A DNA stretch of 64,000 nucleotides from Nothophaeocryptopus gaeumannii (Eukaryota > Ascomycota > Dothideomycetes > Mycosphaerellales > Mycosphaerellaceae). How positions within the stretch are numbered: position 1 is the first letter of the stretch; each line of letters starts with the position of its first letter. Positions 19,836 through 32,369 of the stretch are shown here, piece after piece. The notes below the pieces were generated by a model. It searched no databases and was not told the DNA's origin. It worked only from the letters and a program-made list of their open reading frames with translations. The DNA lies in assembly GCA_031771865.1 (NCBI GenBank), contig JASISA010000009.1, forward strand, positions 868,001 to 932,000, in the 5' to 3' direction. The position numbers and the translations under genes were made by a program.

Positions 19836-22800
19836 CTACACCTCTGAGTCATCGCCATCACTCGGGAAGCCCAACTGCGAAACAGTACGCATCGGCAAGT
19901 TAGGTCTCCTCTTCAGTTCCGCAACATCCTTATCAGTCTTCGCCTCACTAGCCAACGAAACATTCGCAGGCGAGAGCGACAGCTTCGACAAGAATCCTCC
20001 CTGCAGACCCGCAAAGGGATTCGTCGGTTCATCAGGTGGTGTAGCAGGTTGTCCAGCATCCTCAGATCCAGAGCCGGAATCAACGCTGTTGGATTTGGTA
20101 GGGCTGCTGAGTTCGTTGTCAGAAGAAGACATGCGCATACTCTCTCTGGAGAGGAGGGAGGAAGCTGCTGTTGAGCCGGAGCGGAGGGATGATGGGTCGG
20201 AGGAGAGGGAGTCGACGCGAGAAGGTTTCTTTTCGACTTCGAGTGACTCGTCGGACATTGAGGCTTCCGAGGTAAGGGTTGGGGCTTTGGCGAGGCCGAA
20301 GGGGGCGATTGATTCTTCCGTGGATGGGAATTGGTACTCGACTTTGGAGGAAGTATCATCGTCCTTCTCAGGCTCCTTGGCCTTGGCGTCTTCTTCCTCT
20401 TGGAAAGGAAGCTCAACACCTGGAGTCTGAGCCCTCTCGTTCTTTGGCGTAGTCGGCGATTCTTCTTCATCTGGTGGACTAGAGACTTCACCGATCGTCG
20501 GGATGTTGAGCTGCGACACTGGTCGCGAGCCACCAAAACCGAAGTCAGAGTCAGGAGATGCCAACTCGCCCGGAGTGGCAGCGGTCTCATAGCCGTCTGG
20601 GCTGACCGGCGACTTTGTACGGCTCTCATGCTCTGCTGGGCTATTGACGGCAGAGAAGTACCGCGAGACAGGACGAGTGCTGAAGCCCTCGGAAGCTGGA
20701 GTCGGAAGCGGGCTGGCGAACGCAGAGCGCATAGTCTCCTCCTTCGAAGGCGATGGTGAGCGCACAGCATTGATGAGGTCGTCGACGGTCGCCGCTGTCG
20801 CAGCTGACTCTGTCTGTGCAAAGACACCCTCTGCATCGGTAGAGCCAAGCGTTGGCGTAGATCTGCCAGAGTGCTCCTTCTTTTCATGAACAGGGCTGGC
20901 GATGCCAGACATGAGAGAAGTCGGCGATGGCGAGCGGGCAACTTCTTCCTGCCTCGCTGGAGAAGGCGAACGCGGCGTCTCGGCTTGGCTGAGGGTGGCG
21001 TGCTCTTCCGCCTCCGACTCAGGTCGGATGAAGAGTGACTGCTGCTCTTGCTCGACCATGGGGCTGAAAGTTCTGATGACTTCCTCAGCAGGCGATGGCG
21101 AAGCTGGAGCAGGCGAGGCAGGAGCCTCATCAATGTTCCTCTGCACTTCAGAGAAAGCAGTTGCAATGTCACGCTCAGCCTGCTCCGCGAATGGCCTTCG
21201 CTCATCGTCACGGTTCCTCTCAGGCATGTTCTTTGACACTTCCTGGAAAGCAGCCTTGATCTCTTCTTCAGCCTGCTCGGCAGTTGGGCTTGCGTTGTCC
21301 TCCATCATCATGTCTGGCATGCCATACGTGGTAGCCATGGCCGCCATCCATGGAGATGTTGGGCGTTGCGGAGAAGCCACGCGGCGGGGCGATCCCTCGA
21401 GAGCGTCAAGCGTTTCACTGTCGACCGACTTTGGAGCAGACTCTTCAACGTCCTTGCTGCTGAGGTCAAGTGGCTCGGGTACCTCTCGTGCAGGCGACTT
21501 ATCCGCTCTCTCGGGCAGATCAATTGGGCTCGCTATGACCTCGCCCAGAGTTGGGATGTTGAGCTGAGACACTGGTCGTGTCGGAACAAACTCAGAGCCA
21601 GGCGTGTTACCCTCAGATCGAGGTTGATTAAACCTCATATGCGCGGAGGGAGCTCGCGAAAGACTGACACCAGCACCGGGAGATGGCAATGGTGAGGCTT
21701 CGCTCGCAGTCTCGTTGTCAGTAGGATTGTCGTCGTTGTGGTCATCGAGGCCAGGGCTGACAACTGGCTCCCCATCTTCGTCCTCAACTACGTTCACAGG
21801 GAGTTCCAGAGCAGGAGCCTCTTGCTCGTTCCAGTTGTTCGTTGCGCCCCAGTTTGGCATACCAGCGTCCGAGCCTGGCGTAGAAGCAGCAGAGTCTCCA
21901 CGTGCAAGACTCAACATTGGCGCACCTGGGGACTTGGCTGGTGAGGCTGAAGCAGATCTGGTGATGGTGTGGCTCAGACTGGCCAGGTGAGCCTCCCATG
22001 GATCTGGGCTGCCAGCATGGCTTGGAAGCTGGTCCTTGAGCTCATCCTTAAGCTCTTGTGGAGCTGGAAACTCGATATGTGGGTTAGCCGCGCTGGGGCT
22101 TGGAACGTCGAGAGCAGCCAAGGTAGCATCGTATCGCTTCGGAGGATCAGTCGGTACAGGACCATCAGTGCCGTCAAGATCAACGACTGGAGTCGCCTTG
22201 GCGATCTCAGCGCGGAGGCGAGATGGCGATGGTGCGTAGTTGGCGCCTTCGGGGCTTGCGAGGCGACCTCGGCTGGCTGGGATCGAACGCTCGGCATTCA
22301 GCGGTAAGTTCAGTGCAGATGCAGAAGGCATGAAGTCTGGCGAGACTGAAACCGATCGAGACACCTCGATAGACGTCGAAGCAGACCTCTCGGCAGCTCG
22401 AGCGACGGCAGTGGGCACTGGACCGGAAGGAGCACGTTGAGGTTCGAACACATCGGCGGCGTTCGACTGTCCAAGGCGTTGCAGAGTACGCTCATTGGGA
22501 GGCGAGACGTCACGAGTATCGGTCATGCCACGCATCATGTCTTCGATGGAAGGCGAGCGATCGCGTGGTGACTCGTCATAATCATCCTCTTCGTCGTCTT
22601 CATCATCATCAGGGCCACCTGCGAGCTGCGCCAACAGTGCTGCAGGAATACGAGGAATCTCATACTCTGGGAATTGGCGTGGTGGAGACCATGCACGCTC
22701 TTGCGGAGGTGTACGAGGTCGGACCCATCTGTCGGCAAAAGTCTTACCATCGTCTTGGTAGTCGTTGTATTCGTCGTTCTGATCCACATAATCATCACGG

Positions 22801-25800
22801 TCCATGTCATACTCATACGGCGGCTGGAAGACCTGAGTCGAAGGCATGGCGTTGAAGATATTTTGCTGGGTCATCTGTCCCGTCCACTCACGCTCCTCAA
22901 GGGCAGTCGGGTCCGCGGAAGGCATGCGTGGAGCACCAGTTCGAGGGCTTGGGATGGCAACTGCATCGGGAGAGCGTCCACGACCATCGTTCATCTCATC
23001 ACCATGAGGAGGCAACGGGAATGGAGAATGAGATCGAGGAGCACGCTCGTGTGCATCTTCGTCCTCCTCGGCAACAGAGTCCATGAAAGAGCGAGGCTGA
23101 GCAGAGAAGGTGTCTTCGATGTTGGCAGCACCAAACGGAAGGGCAACCTGAGACTGGCTTCCGGGAGGAGACTGCTTCCTGGGGCTGCCACCACTGTTGC
23201 GCTTCGTCGGCTGTAAAGGAGAGAGCACTGGGCGTCGAGGGCCGATTTCTTGACTCTGCGGTCGGCTCTTCTCTCCCGATGCGGCAGGCGATGGAAGCTG
23301 TGGCATTTCACTCTCGCTCTGGTATGGCGACATTGGCGAAGTGGCGGCATCCGCAGAGTGCGAGCGGGGCTCATCGATGTCTGGCGGCGAGGGCAAATCA
23401 GGCATCTCATCCTCATCCGTGTACGGCGACATGGGTGAGGTAGCCTTGTCAGCGGATGCTGATCGAGGCTGATCGATGTCGCGCGAGTTCATTGGTGGTG
23501 GCGACCTAGATGCAGCGCGAGGCATGCGCTGTTCCTCCCAGTAAGGCTCCACTGGCGAAGTGCCAGCGTCAGCAGAGTGCGACCTTGGCTGGTCGATGTC
23601 TGGCGGCGATGGAAGATCGGGCATTTCGTCTTCACTCCAATATGGCTCCATGGGTGACGTTGCAGCGTCAGCAGAATTTGATCGGGGATGGTCGATATCG
23701 GGAGGTGAGCCCATACGAGGTGGACCTGGCTCGTTGCCCCAGTCTGACATTGGAGAGGTGCCGGCATCCATTGACCCTGCAGAAGCGTCGCGCTGAACAT
23801 CAGCTGGGCTGTGTCGCGGCGACCTTGATGGAGTTCGGCCACGGTTGAAGCTGTTGTCACGCTCAGGCATGATACCAGACATGAAAGCAGTAGGGGAAGG
23901 CTCGCGACGCTTGAACGATTGCTCGGAGCCGGCCTGTGACAGCGGTGGGCGAATGTCTTCTCGGAAAGATGGCATTCCGGACATGAGTGCGGTAGGTGGG
24001 GGCTCGCGTAGAGGTGCATCAACAACCTGATTCATGATTGGGATCGCCTGCGAGGAGGCTGTTCGAGGAGATCGAGTCGAATCAATGTCTGCAACTGGAA
24101 GAGGCCCGTCAAATCTAGGCGGGGATCGACCGCGCCCAGACATGTCCAAATGGCCGAAGCCTGCCTGCATGCCAGAATCTCGCGACTCGGGTGCATCTCG
24201 CAGATCGTGCTCATTTGCAGCCCAAACGTCGATCGAAGGGGGACCAGCTTGCATACCAGAGTCCCGCGGGCCATTGCCAGGATGCATCTGACTCGGTGCA
24301 TTCACATTTAAACCAGAGACAGTTGGCGATGGCGAGCGAGGGATGTTGACAGCGTATGTTGAGGGAGGTAGCAATTCTCCAGACATTGGACGAGACTTCG
24401 GAGGCGATCGGCTGTCGTACTCCGGATATGCAGGTAGAGGTGACCGAGAGCTGGGTCGTCCACCTTCTGCGTTGGCAGCGTCGGCAGGTAGATCCAGCTG
24501 AGACACAGTTCGAGTAAGGGAGGCATAGCGCTCTGCCGAACGAGGGATGGACGGCGTTCGAGGGTTATCGGTATCATCCTCGTCGGTGCCGGTTCCCATG
24601 TCGCGAGTTGGCAGTGGAGGCGAACGCAAAGCATCCGAAGACGCCGAGCGAGGGCCAGCTGCATCAGCCATCGATTTGCGAGGAGGCGATCGACCACGGA
24701 ACTTGACTTCTTCGCTCGTGGTAGGGTCGGTGCTTATGTAGTCCATATCCTGGGCGGGAAGAGGAGGAGATAGCGATTGCTCAGCAGGCACAAATCTCTC
24801 GCCGGCGTACTGGTCGGGAATTGGCGACGTGGTCTCTGGGCGCGAAGTAAATGCTCCGTTACCGTAGAATTCGTTAGGTCCACTAGGTCGAGGTGACCTA
24901 GAAGCGGACGTAGAGTAACTGCGATCGATGGAACCTGCCCCGCCAGCAAACTGAGGGACATGGTTTGAAAGTCTGGGTGGTGACGGCCCACGGGGCGGCG
25001 AAGACGGCCCAGGTGCATCAGTACCCATGCTAGACATCTGTGGCGGAGGAGGTGACATGACGGGTGATCTGCCACGACGGCTTTCTGGTCGATCTTCCGT
25101 CGGCCATTCCCAGCGTCCAGCAGGCGAGTCGCGCATTTGCTCGTTTGATGGCATGTGAGAGACCTGAACGCCGTTGTCGATTGAGCCGCGAGGTGGCGGC
25201 GACAATGAGCTTGCAGCAGTTTGCGTGGCAGCCGATGGAGACTTAAGCCTCTGCCCAACTGGCGATGGCGATCTTGGGCTGTAGACAACCTCATGATCTT
25301 TCGGCATAGTGGCTGAGTCGGGAGGCGTTTCACCAAGCGACGTATTTTCGGTTTGCGTAGCGATTGAGTGTGTTGATTCAGAGCCTGGTGGCGAGGGCGT
25401 ATTTTTTGCAATCTCAGTAGCTTCTATGGTTGCACTCGCGAGTGATATGGAGCGAGCGATCTGGCTGACGGGGCGAGTTGGAAATTGCGAGTTGCGTCGG
25501 GACTCATTATGGAAGCTTGAGTTGATCGAAGCAAATCCGGCCTTCGAAGCGGGTGGAGATAGCGACCGAGTTGGCGACTCAGCTGGAGGAGACGGCTCTG
25601 GCGAACGGTCTTGAGGAAGAGCAACGCCATTGCTGTATGGATCCGAGGTGTGAGGATCTGAATTGCGAACAGATTCGGAGGTTGGATCGGACATATCGCC
25701 AGATCGTTTCCCCATGTATCCTCTTGCACCAGAGCTTGGACTCTCGTAGACCTCGGCCTCAGCGAGGTCACCAAGAGCTGAGGGTCCCTTCTTGCCCTTG

Positions 25801-27450
25801 CTGTGCATTCCACCATACCTTCCCATCGGGATGTCCGTGATAGTAACCTCATGGTAGATGTCGTATTGATCACGGTACGAGAGATGTGCCTCCGCTGGGA
25901 CTGTAGGCGGATCATGACTGATCTCGACCTTGTTATTCATACCCGGTTGAGGACGATACATGAGCGCAGTGGCATCTGGTTTATCATCTGGGAACAGCCC
26001 TCGTGAGCTGGCTCCAGATGGGCGATTGCGCTCCATGACATCCGAAGTGCTGTTGGATCCGAGGGATTTGAGGTCCATTTCTCCGATCTTACGGTCATCA
26101 TACATGCTGCCATCGATACCTCGCTGAGCGCCCTCCATGTCACCGAGCTCGTTATGGACCATCTCGGTAGGGATGGCGTCAGGATCTGGGTCTGAATCAT
26201 CGGATAGTCGCCGTCCAAGACCTCGTTGTGCGACAACTGTGCCATTCGCGTACTCGTCGGCATCGGTGTGACCGGTCATCCATCGCTGAGTCAAACCAGC
26301 TGCCGCTGGTAAACAAGCGCAGACGAGCGATAAGTTGGATTCGATCACGCTCCAGAGGTTGATGTACTGGTAGTCCCAGGTCACGTTACCTCGGGGATTA
26401 GTACGAACGAGGTATTGGAGACGGACAATGGCACAGATGGTAACGACAAGGCCCATCATGGATGCGGTGGAGACACAGAGCTTCTTTTGCCATGGAATTC
26501 GAAGCCTCAAAAGGCTAGGAATCGGGAGGAAGAACACAATGATGTCGTAGACAATGTCTAGTGCCCCGAAGGTGTATCCCACCGGATCAGCATTGATACA
26601 TGTGCCTGTAGCCCCCACGACATAGCTCCAAAGGTAGTTGACCGGAGAACATTGGAAAATGATTGCGAAGTCGAAAGCCAGAGCCGTGATGACCAGAACA
26701 CCGATAATGGTCCAACAAATAATCCTGAAAGCCTTTGTGACAGAGTCCGCGCTCCAGATCCGAAGGTATAGTAGCACTATTGCAACCTTGGCACTCATTA
26801 CGGTGGTCTGGTAGAAGACCTCGCCCACAAAAAACCACTCAAGTGCAGACCGAATGCTTCCGACACTGTTGCGGTGCAAGTCCGTACCTAGTCCTTGCGA
26901 CGTTGCTTCCTGCGCGGCGACATCAATGATAATGACTTGAATGAAGCAGAACAAGACAACCCAGTCGTCCCAGCTGATGCCACTGCCTCTCAAATACTGC
27001 CATCGTGATAGCAGTCTGAGGGCAACGAAAATGAGGGCCAGTGCAAAGAATGCCCAGGTGACTCCCTCCAGAGTAGACTTGGCATCGCGAATCGGCTTGT
27101 CGCAGGTGTCGGCTTGGAACTTCTGTCCGTCGATTTGGTCCTGGACAGAGGTACATTGTGTTGTTAGACAGGTTTGGTATGATGAGGGCACATCATTGTT
27201 GTCGCAGAAGCAGGAGTCCTGGACTTGGCAATTCGATAATTGACCGATACACCCTTGCTGTTCTATTGTTTAGCAAGGCTTCATTATACCATAAGTTATG
27301 GACTGATTAACAACATACTGCGCATGTGGGGAGTGCGTCTTGTTCTGCTTGACTGTATTCACGTAGATGAAGCGTTGGTCTGATTTCCCCATCGGAGGAC
27401 ACCGTCGATACCAGCAAAGGCACGACGAGTACGCTCCTCAACCACAACAT
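19836..27450 (-). CDS. giant CFEM-7TM (Pth11-like) receptor with about 2100-aa disordered tail
   Basis: Exon 27319-27450 carries ATG 27450, a signal peptide (MLWLRSVLVVPLLLVSTVSS) and the start of a CFEM domain (LPTCA). A 61-nt intron (27258-27318, GTATGT..AACAG) leads to exon 19836-27257, giving 2517 residues. CFEM cysteines continue QGCIGQLSNC, DSCFCDNND, YQTCLTTQCT and ADTC, eight in all. Seven hydrophobic segments follow from about residue 110 to 370 (GVTWAFFALALIFVALRLLS, ISWDDWVVLFCFIQ, DIIVFFLPIPSLLRLRIPWQ, VIESNLSLVCACLPAAAG), the layout of Pth11-class fungal surface receptors. The remaining roughly 2100 residues are Ser/Pro/Asp/Glu-rich with many SP sites and internal repeats (for example PPDIDQPRSHSADAGTSPVE). 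Typical family members have 400-600 residues, so the tail is exceptional. No stop or frameshift interrupts it. Confidence 0.85.
23310..23780 (-). repeat. coding tandem repeats in the receptor tail
   Basis: At least five successive units of about 33-39 codons containing DID(Q/E/H)PRS(H/N/A)SAD(A/K)(A/G)TSP(M/V), followed by PY and an acidic EMPDLPSPP-type spacer. Degenerate at DNA level but clear at protein level. Each unit has several SP sites. Confidence 0.75.
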
Positions 27451-30096
27451 CGTGAAGTTCTGTCGGCCGGAGTCGTGTGGGCCGAATAGAGTCGAAGGGA
27501 AAGCGTCACTGCGTCGTGCAGGTAGGCTGTCCGCGCTATATTTGACACGACCCGTTCGTCATCGAGATATGGCTTTCTTGTTGCGACTCATGCCAGCAGC
27601 CACATAGGCACCGCTCAGCAGTAGAGAGCATGGCGGCTGGAGTCGCGCGCGAGCATGCCCTCGTGGCGCACTCTATGCCTGACAGTAATCTTCCGATTTG
27701 TTTCCCGTCGTTGCGTCGTTTCGAAGATCGCGGGCCAAGAGTTCTCCTGAATGTGGTTGGCAATGCTGATCGGGACGCGGCTCTGACTCGTGGCAGCTCG
27801 AGCCACTGCATCATGCTGCAGCCGAAGTCTGAATCCACGACTCGACTGCCAAAATGGGCATCAGCCATTGGATCCGCATTGGATGTGATCGAGCTTGCCT
27901 GCTATCAACTGATGCTAGGCGCATGCGAGGATCGCTGTGATTGTCGCTCAAAGTGCATGCCTCTGAGTCGAAACGCTGAACTTTCTGCTGGCCATCGAGC
28001 ACAGTACGTCAGTCATCGATGAGCAGATCACAGTGCAGTCGCTCTGTTCTTCTGCTACGTTTTAGAAGGCCGAGAGGTCACTTCAACGATCAAATTAGTA
28101 AGTCCTGAATGAAATGTCCGTCGAGTACCAACTATGTGAGGACTGGCAGAAGTAGTGCGTCTCGAAACGTGGAGGTCTCAGGCGCAGAGTGCATTTCGGA
28201 GCACCCGCACTGTAGAGGTCAGTTCGTGGTGGGGAAGCGGTTCCGGCGCTGTTCCTGACAGATCGCCAGACGCCTTACTGTACCTGCACGATGGTTGCTC
28301 ACGGGCCGACGGATTCCTTCCCAAAATCCCAATCAACAACCAGAGTCGGCTGCATGAACGCCCAAGTCAGACGCACCGATTGCATATAGAATCGCGATCT
28401 CAGCAAGAGGGGCTCACACAGCGTGCCTTGCTCTCCCGCCTAGTAGTTGGATTGAGTTTGTAGACAGTTGGGCGCCTTTTCGAATGTACCCATCAGTTCC
28501 TGGGCTGCACGAGTTGGCAATGCTTTGCGGTTTATACCCTCGTTGAGCAAGCCATGGCACACAACCGTGTCAGTTAGGCGCAACTCTATCGAAGATCTGA
28601 ATCCATCGGCGTCGGCATCCATACAGCCTAGCTGAGAATCTACGGCAGCAAATGGTATGAGGCATGATCTGGTAGACATTTTCGGGGCCCAGTTCAAAGC
28701 GAGAAGCCACCATAGTAGAGAGAAGATTTTGCGGCTGCTGCGAAAGTTCGTGCGGCACTCCAGACGGTTCCGGTCTTTCATGACCAGGAAGCCCTCGCCA
28801 ATCAGCCGCATTATGCATCTTAGCGAGGATGAATATGCAAAAGGAACAATGTTGACAGCGGAGCGTTTCCAGATAGCTGGTTCATATATGATCTTAATAA
28901 GTTATATGCCACCGGACGCTGCTCTCGATGCCCGCAGAGGTGCATGCAGCGACATAGGCTGCCATCAATGTCTCCACGTGCGGCAAAATGTAGCTGGCCA
29001 TATAAACGACAGAGCGTCCACGCGAAGAGCGACACTCCGGACAGCACTGCCCGCACGCCATCTCATATCAAGCTTGAGCAGACGGACACCATAGTTGTTC
29101 CGCTACATGAGCGAGGCGCGCAGTGCTACACGAATGAGATACCCGACTGCTCTTGCGATCAATCTCAGAGGTATATATTCGACGAACGACGCCGGCCAGC
29201 TATTGGTCGGAGACCCCAGTGGATGCATCTTCTCTTACGCGGCTGGCAGAGCTCGTCGTTGAATGACTTGCGATACAGTATCCGCCCGTATGCCATGCTG
29301 GTCTGTCATGGTTCGACACACGCTCTTGATGCGCATATTCGAATGCGTCAGCAGTTCCGGTATTGTCGCCGGCGAGGCAATCGGGCGGGCGGATCGTAAC
29401 TAAGGGGTTCTTGGTGCGGATGGAACACTTGTATAGGCGTGTAGAGAGGATGTGTAGAAAGGAGCATGTCGATGTTGTTGCTGATGAGAGACAGAACTCG
29501 CCCGCCGTCGAATCCCTGTCCATGTCTACGTCCACTTCGCCGTCGAACTCCTCTGTTCTCCTCTCCTGAGACCGGATACATCAATGTCAAATCTTTCAAA
29601 TTGCAGTCGAGATTGAACGTGTTGATCACATGCCTGAGCATTGGGAGCCTGCCCTAGCATGAGGGTCTTCGAGATGGGCGTTCTCCTTTTAGAGAGTACT
29701 CGCGTTGATTCAAAATGAACGACCAGTTCTCTCAGTGAATAAAGAGATGTCGAGAGTACCCGTTGGGATGCAGATCTCAACAAGAAAATATTGCAACGCA
29801 CCGGGGCTCGAAAAAGCCCCCAGAAATTGTGCTTTGTTGTCTAAATCACACAGAGGATGTGAACGTACTCTCCCATACAGAACAGCACTGAGTTCTTCCG
29901 CGACCATTCAAACGCAATTGCTTACTAATGCCTGAAGTGGATTCAGAAGGATCATTTGTGCCTCAGCTCTGGTTGGTGCAACACAACCTCACATCTCAAC
30001 ACATATCACACTGTTATCGTTTTTTTCGACTTCGTCGTCTAATATGGCTATCGATCTCGAAATCATCGAATTGATCATCTCCGGCCATTCTTCACC
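27451..30096. other. 2.6-kb region without a recognised gene
   Basis: Contains the receptor promoter at the left and the methyltransferase promoter at the right. Open frames of up to about 150 codons on both strands (27630-28022, 28440-28811, 28657-29094, 28944-29399) overlap one another, carry no known motif and lack splice or start contexts that would link them. I cannot support a gene here, although an unrecognised spliced or non-coding gene is possible. Confidence 0.4.
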
Positions 30097-30774
30097 ATGT
30101 CATGCTTCTACGACCCCAAATCCATAAACTCCGACGCCTACGACTCCCTAGCAGAATGGTATCTCAACTGGGTCTCCACCCAAAAATCACCTCGGGAACG
30201 CTACACAAGCAAACTTCTCGAAGCATGCCCCTCATCACCTCCCAACCTTCTAGAACTTGGCTGCGGTCCTGGAATCCCTATAACGCGTCTTCTCCTCGAT
30301 CGTGGCGCAACAGTAACAGCAAACGACATCTCCAGCGAACAAATCCGCATGGCCAGAGAACGCTGTCCCGAAGTCAAGGAATTCTTACCTGGCGACATGA
30401 TGAAGTTGCAGTTCGAGCCAAACTCTTTCGACGGGATCTGTTCTTTCTACACCATCTTCCATCTCCCCCGGACGGAGCAACCCACAATGCTCGGAAAGAT
30501 CTACTCTTGGTTGAAAGCTGGTGGGATGTTCGTGTTTAATCTTGCTACGGTTGATGATGATGAGATTTATGGGGAAATGATGGGCAGGGGGATGTTTTGG
30601 AGTAGCTTTTCTATTGAAAAGAGTCAGCAGATGGTGACCGATGCGGGCTTTGAGTTGGTGAGCGCGGAGGTGCTGCAGGCGGGCGATGGGAAGTTGAAGG
30701 AGGATGATCCGGATTATGGGGCGGAGTTCCTTTGGATCGCTGCGAGGAAACCCTTGCAGAAGCAGGAGTATTGA
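30097..30774 (+). CDS. class I SAM-dependent methyltransferase
   Basis: Intronless gene of 225 residues with ATG in a good context (TTCACCATGTC). The Rossmann methyltransferase motifs are in order: motif I LLELGCGPGIPITRLLLDRG, the acidic end of strand two in VTANDISSEQIRMAR, the motif II region FLPGDMMKLQFEPNSFDGIC, and LKAGGMFVFNLATVDDDEIY. These enzymes move a methyl group from S-adenosylmethionine to a small molecule or protein. The compact size and YDSLAEWYLNW N-terminus fit the methyltransf_25/11 group of small-molecule enzymes. It is cytosolic, with no signal peptide. It sits tail to tail with the intradiol dioxygenase gene 130 bp downstream, which could hint at aromatic metabolism but is weak evidence. 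Substrate unknown. Confidence 0.88.
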   Translation: MSCFYDPKSINSDAYDSLAEWYLNWVSTQKSPRERYTSKLLEACPSSPPNLLELGCGPGIPITRLLLDRGATVTANDISSEQIRMARERCPEVKEFLPGDMMKLQFEPNSFDGICSFYTIFHLPRTEQPTMLGKIYSWLKAGGMFVFNLATVDDDEIYGEMMGRGMFWSSFSIEKSQQMVTDAGFELVSAEVLQAGDGKLKEDDPDYGAEFLWIAARKPLQKQEY

Positions 30775-30903
30775 CGGCAGTCGGAGATGATGCTGGTTGA
30801 ACAGGACTCACTTACCTATATCCCCGGACTTTTCGAGACCGACAGAACAATCTTCATCAGCAGGAGGCAAGCCGAGGTCTTGATCCAACGCTCCGAGCCT
30901 ACA

Positions 30904-31978
30904 CTACCCCGTCCTCTCATCATCCCTCTGCAACTCATGCTTCGCCTCCGGATCAATCCCCACACTAATCCACGCCAACACCCCATCCTCCGCTTGATCA
31001 CTCAACCACATATACCTCATAAATGGATCCGTCACTTGGGCCTCCTGATTCAGAACCACATCATCTTTATTCAACGTCAGAGGCTGCTTGTTCAAATTGT
31101 ACGGCTCCAGCGCCTCCACTCTAGAGATGAGATCCTGGTCGAAGAATGTTCTCCCGTTGTGGGTGGTTGTGACGAAATGTCCACCTCCAGGTCCGATGAA
31201 CGAAGGATCGGCAATCGTGTGCGTTAGCAGGTGGATATGGTTGGCTACGCCGTAGTAGTGGCCTGGAAAAATCGACTGAAACTGAACAACCCTTTTCACA
31301 GCATCAGCCAAACACACCCCCTTTCCGCTTCCTCCTGGCCTCGTGAGGAAGAGCTTACCCATTCGCATCCGTCTGCTGCACGCCCCTCCCATGCGTCCTC
31401 TTCAAATTCTCTCCATCCTGCGAATTCCCATTCCCCACCTGCTGTACCCCAGAGTATACACCCGAAGCATTGGCATGATACACATCAACAAAAGCGCCTG
31501 AGATTGGCTGACATGTCTTCGTATTCATAAGTTGAATATCGAAGAAGAGAGGTATTCCTGGCTGTCCTTCTGCCAGATCACTCCGCTTTATAGTATTCGG
31601 CCGAAAGTGCCCCAGAGCATCGACTTCGGGCGCAAGGATACAGTTTGATCCATCTGCGAAGAGGGTACGAGGATCGCGGTTTGCGGGATGAGAAGCGTGG
31701 GAGAAATCGTATTGTCGGAGGTCGCGGCGGAAGGGTTTTTGGAGGCGGGCGTAGTTCAGGAGTTCTTGTCTCCGGGTTACTGCGTCTTCTACGTTTTTGC
31801 GGTGCCCTGGATTTGCGTGGCAGCTATGAATGCTTCGGGGTTGAAGATCCAGAAATTCCGCTCGTTCTTGGACTTCGGCGGCGAGGTTGTGGTTGGGGTG
31901 GGAGAGGACGCCATTGAGGGAGAGGAGAACGAGGATTAGGAAAGTGTTGAATAAAACGAGCTTTCGTGATATCCACAT
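30904..31978 (-). CDS. secreted intradiol ring-cleavage dioxygenase
   Basis: Two exons (31978-31359 and 31291-30904, a 67-nt GTAAGC..AAAAG intron) give 335 residues. The signal peptide is in MWISRKLVLFNTFLILVLLS. The mature N-terminus has RSIHSCHANPGHRKNVEDAV, typical of extracellular intradiol dioxygenase-like proteins. The catalytic domain includes PGIPLFFDIQLMNTKTCQP, GAFVDVYHANASGVYSG, THGRGVQQTDANG and, across the intron, VVQFQSIFPGHYYGVANHIH, which hold the Tyr and His residues expected to bind non-haem Fe(III). Such enzymes open catechol rings between the two hydroxyls; secreted fungal versions act on lignin- or plant-derived catechols. The mature C-terminus has a domain-free extension of about 40 residues. 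Confidence 0.9.
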
Positions 31979-32369
31979 CGTCTATGAAGAGGCAGCCCTA
32001 ATACTACAGATATCGAGACATTCTTCAATGATGGAGATAGGTCGCAGAATTCTACAGTAAGCCTCTTCTCCACCCTCCATGATTGGCAAGTATTTTTGTC
32101 CAAGCCCCTGGCACAGTATGGGGTTGTTATCTTCGAGAGTTTCGTTCAGACAGGCAATTTCCAAGGGACATGCTGGATATGTGAACATTGCCGACAGAAA
32201 GCCGAGACCAGGGACCTGGAAGAATTATCCGAGTTCCTCCGTCTCTGGAAACCTTAGAGAGGGGATTGACGGTTGCAAGAGAGGGCAGAGTTGAGAAAGA
32301 TGTTGAACAATGGAACGGTGGTAATAGCTCTCTCCGAATCGAACGCAGAGCAAAGCCGAACCGCCTCTG

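Noticed and set aside
19913..21211. 432-codon minus frame inside the receptor gene
   Set aside because: Shadow frame of the 7.4-kb receptor exon; Arg/Leu/Ser-rich composition and no motifs.
27536..29657. Several 60-150 codon frames on both strands
   Set aside because: They overlap each other, lack splice-compatible links and show no recognisable protein family.
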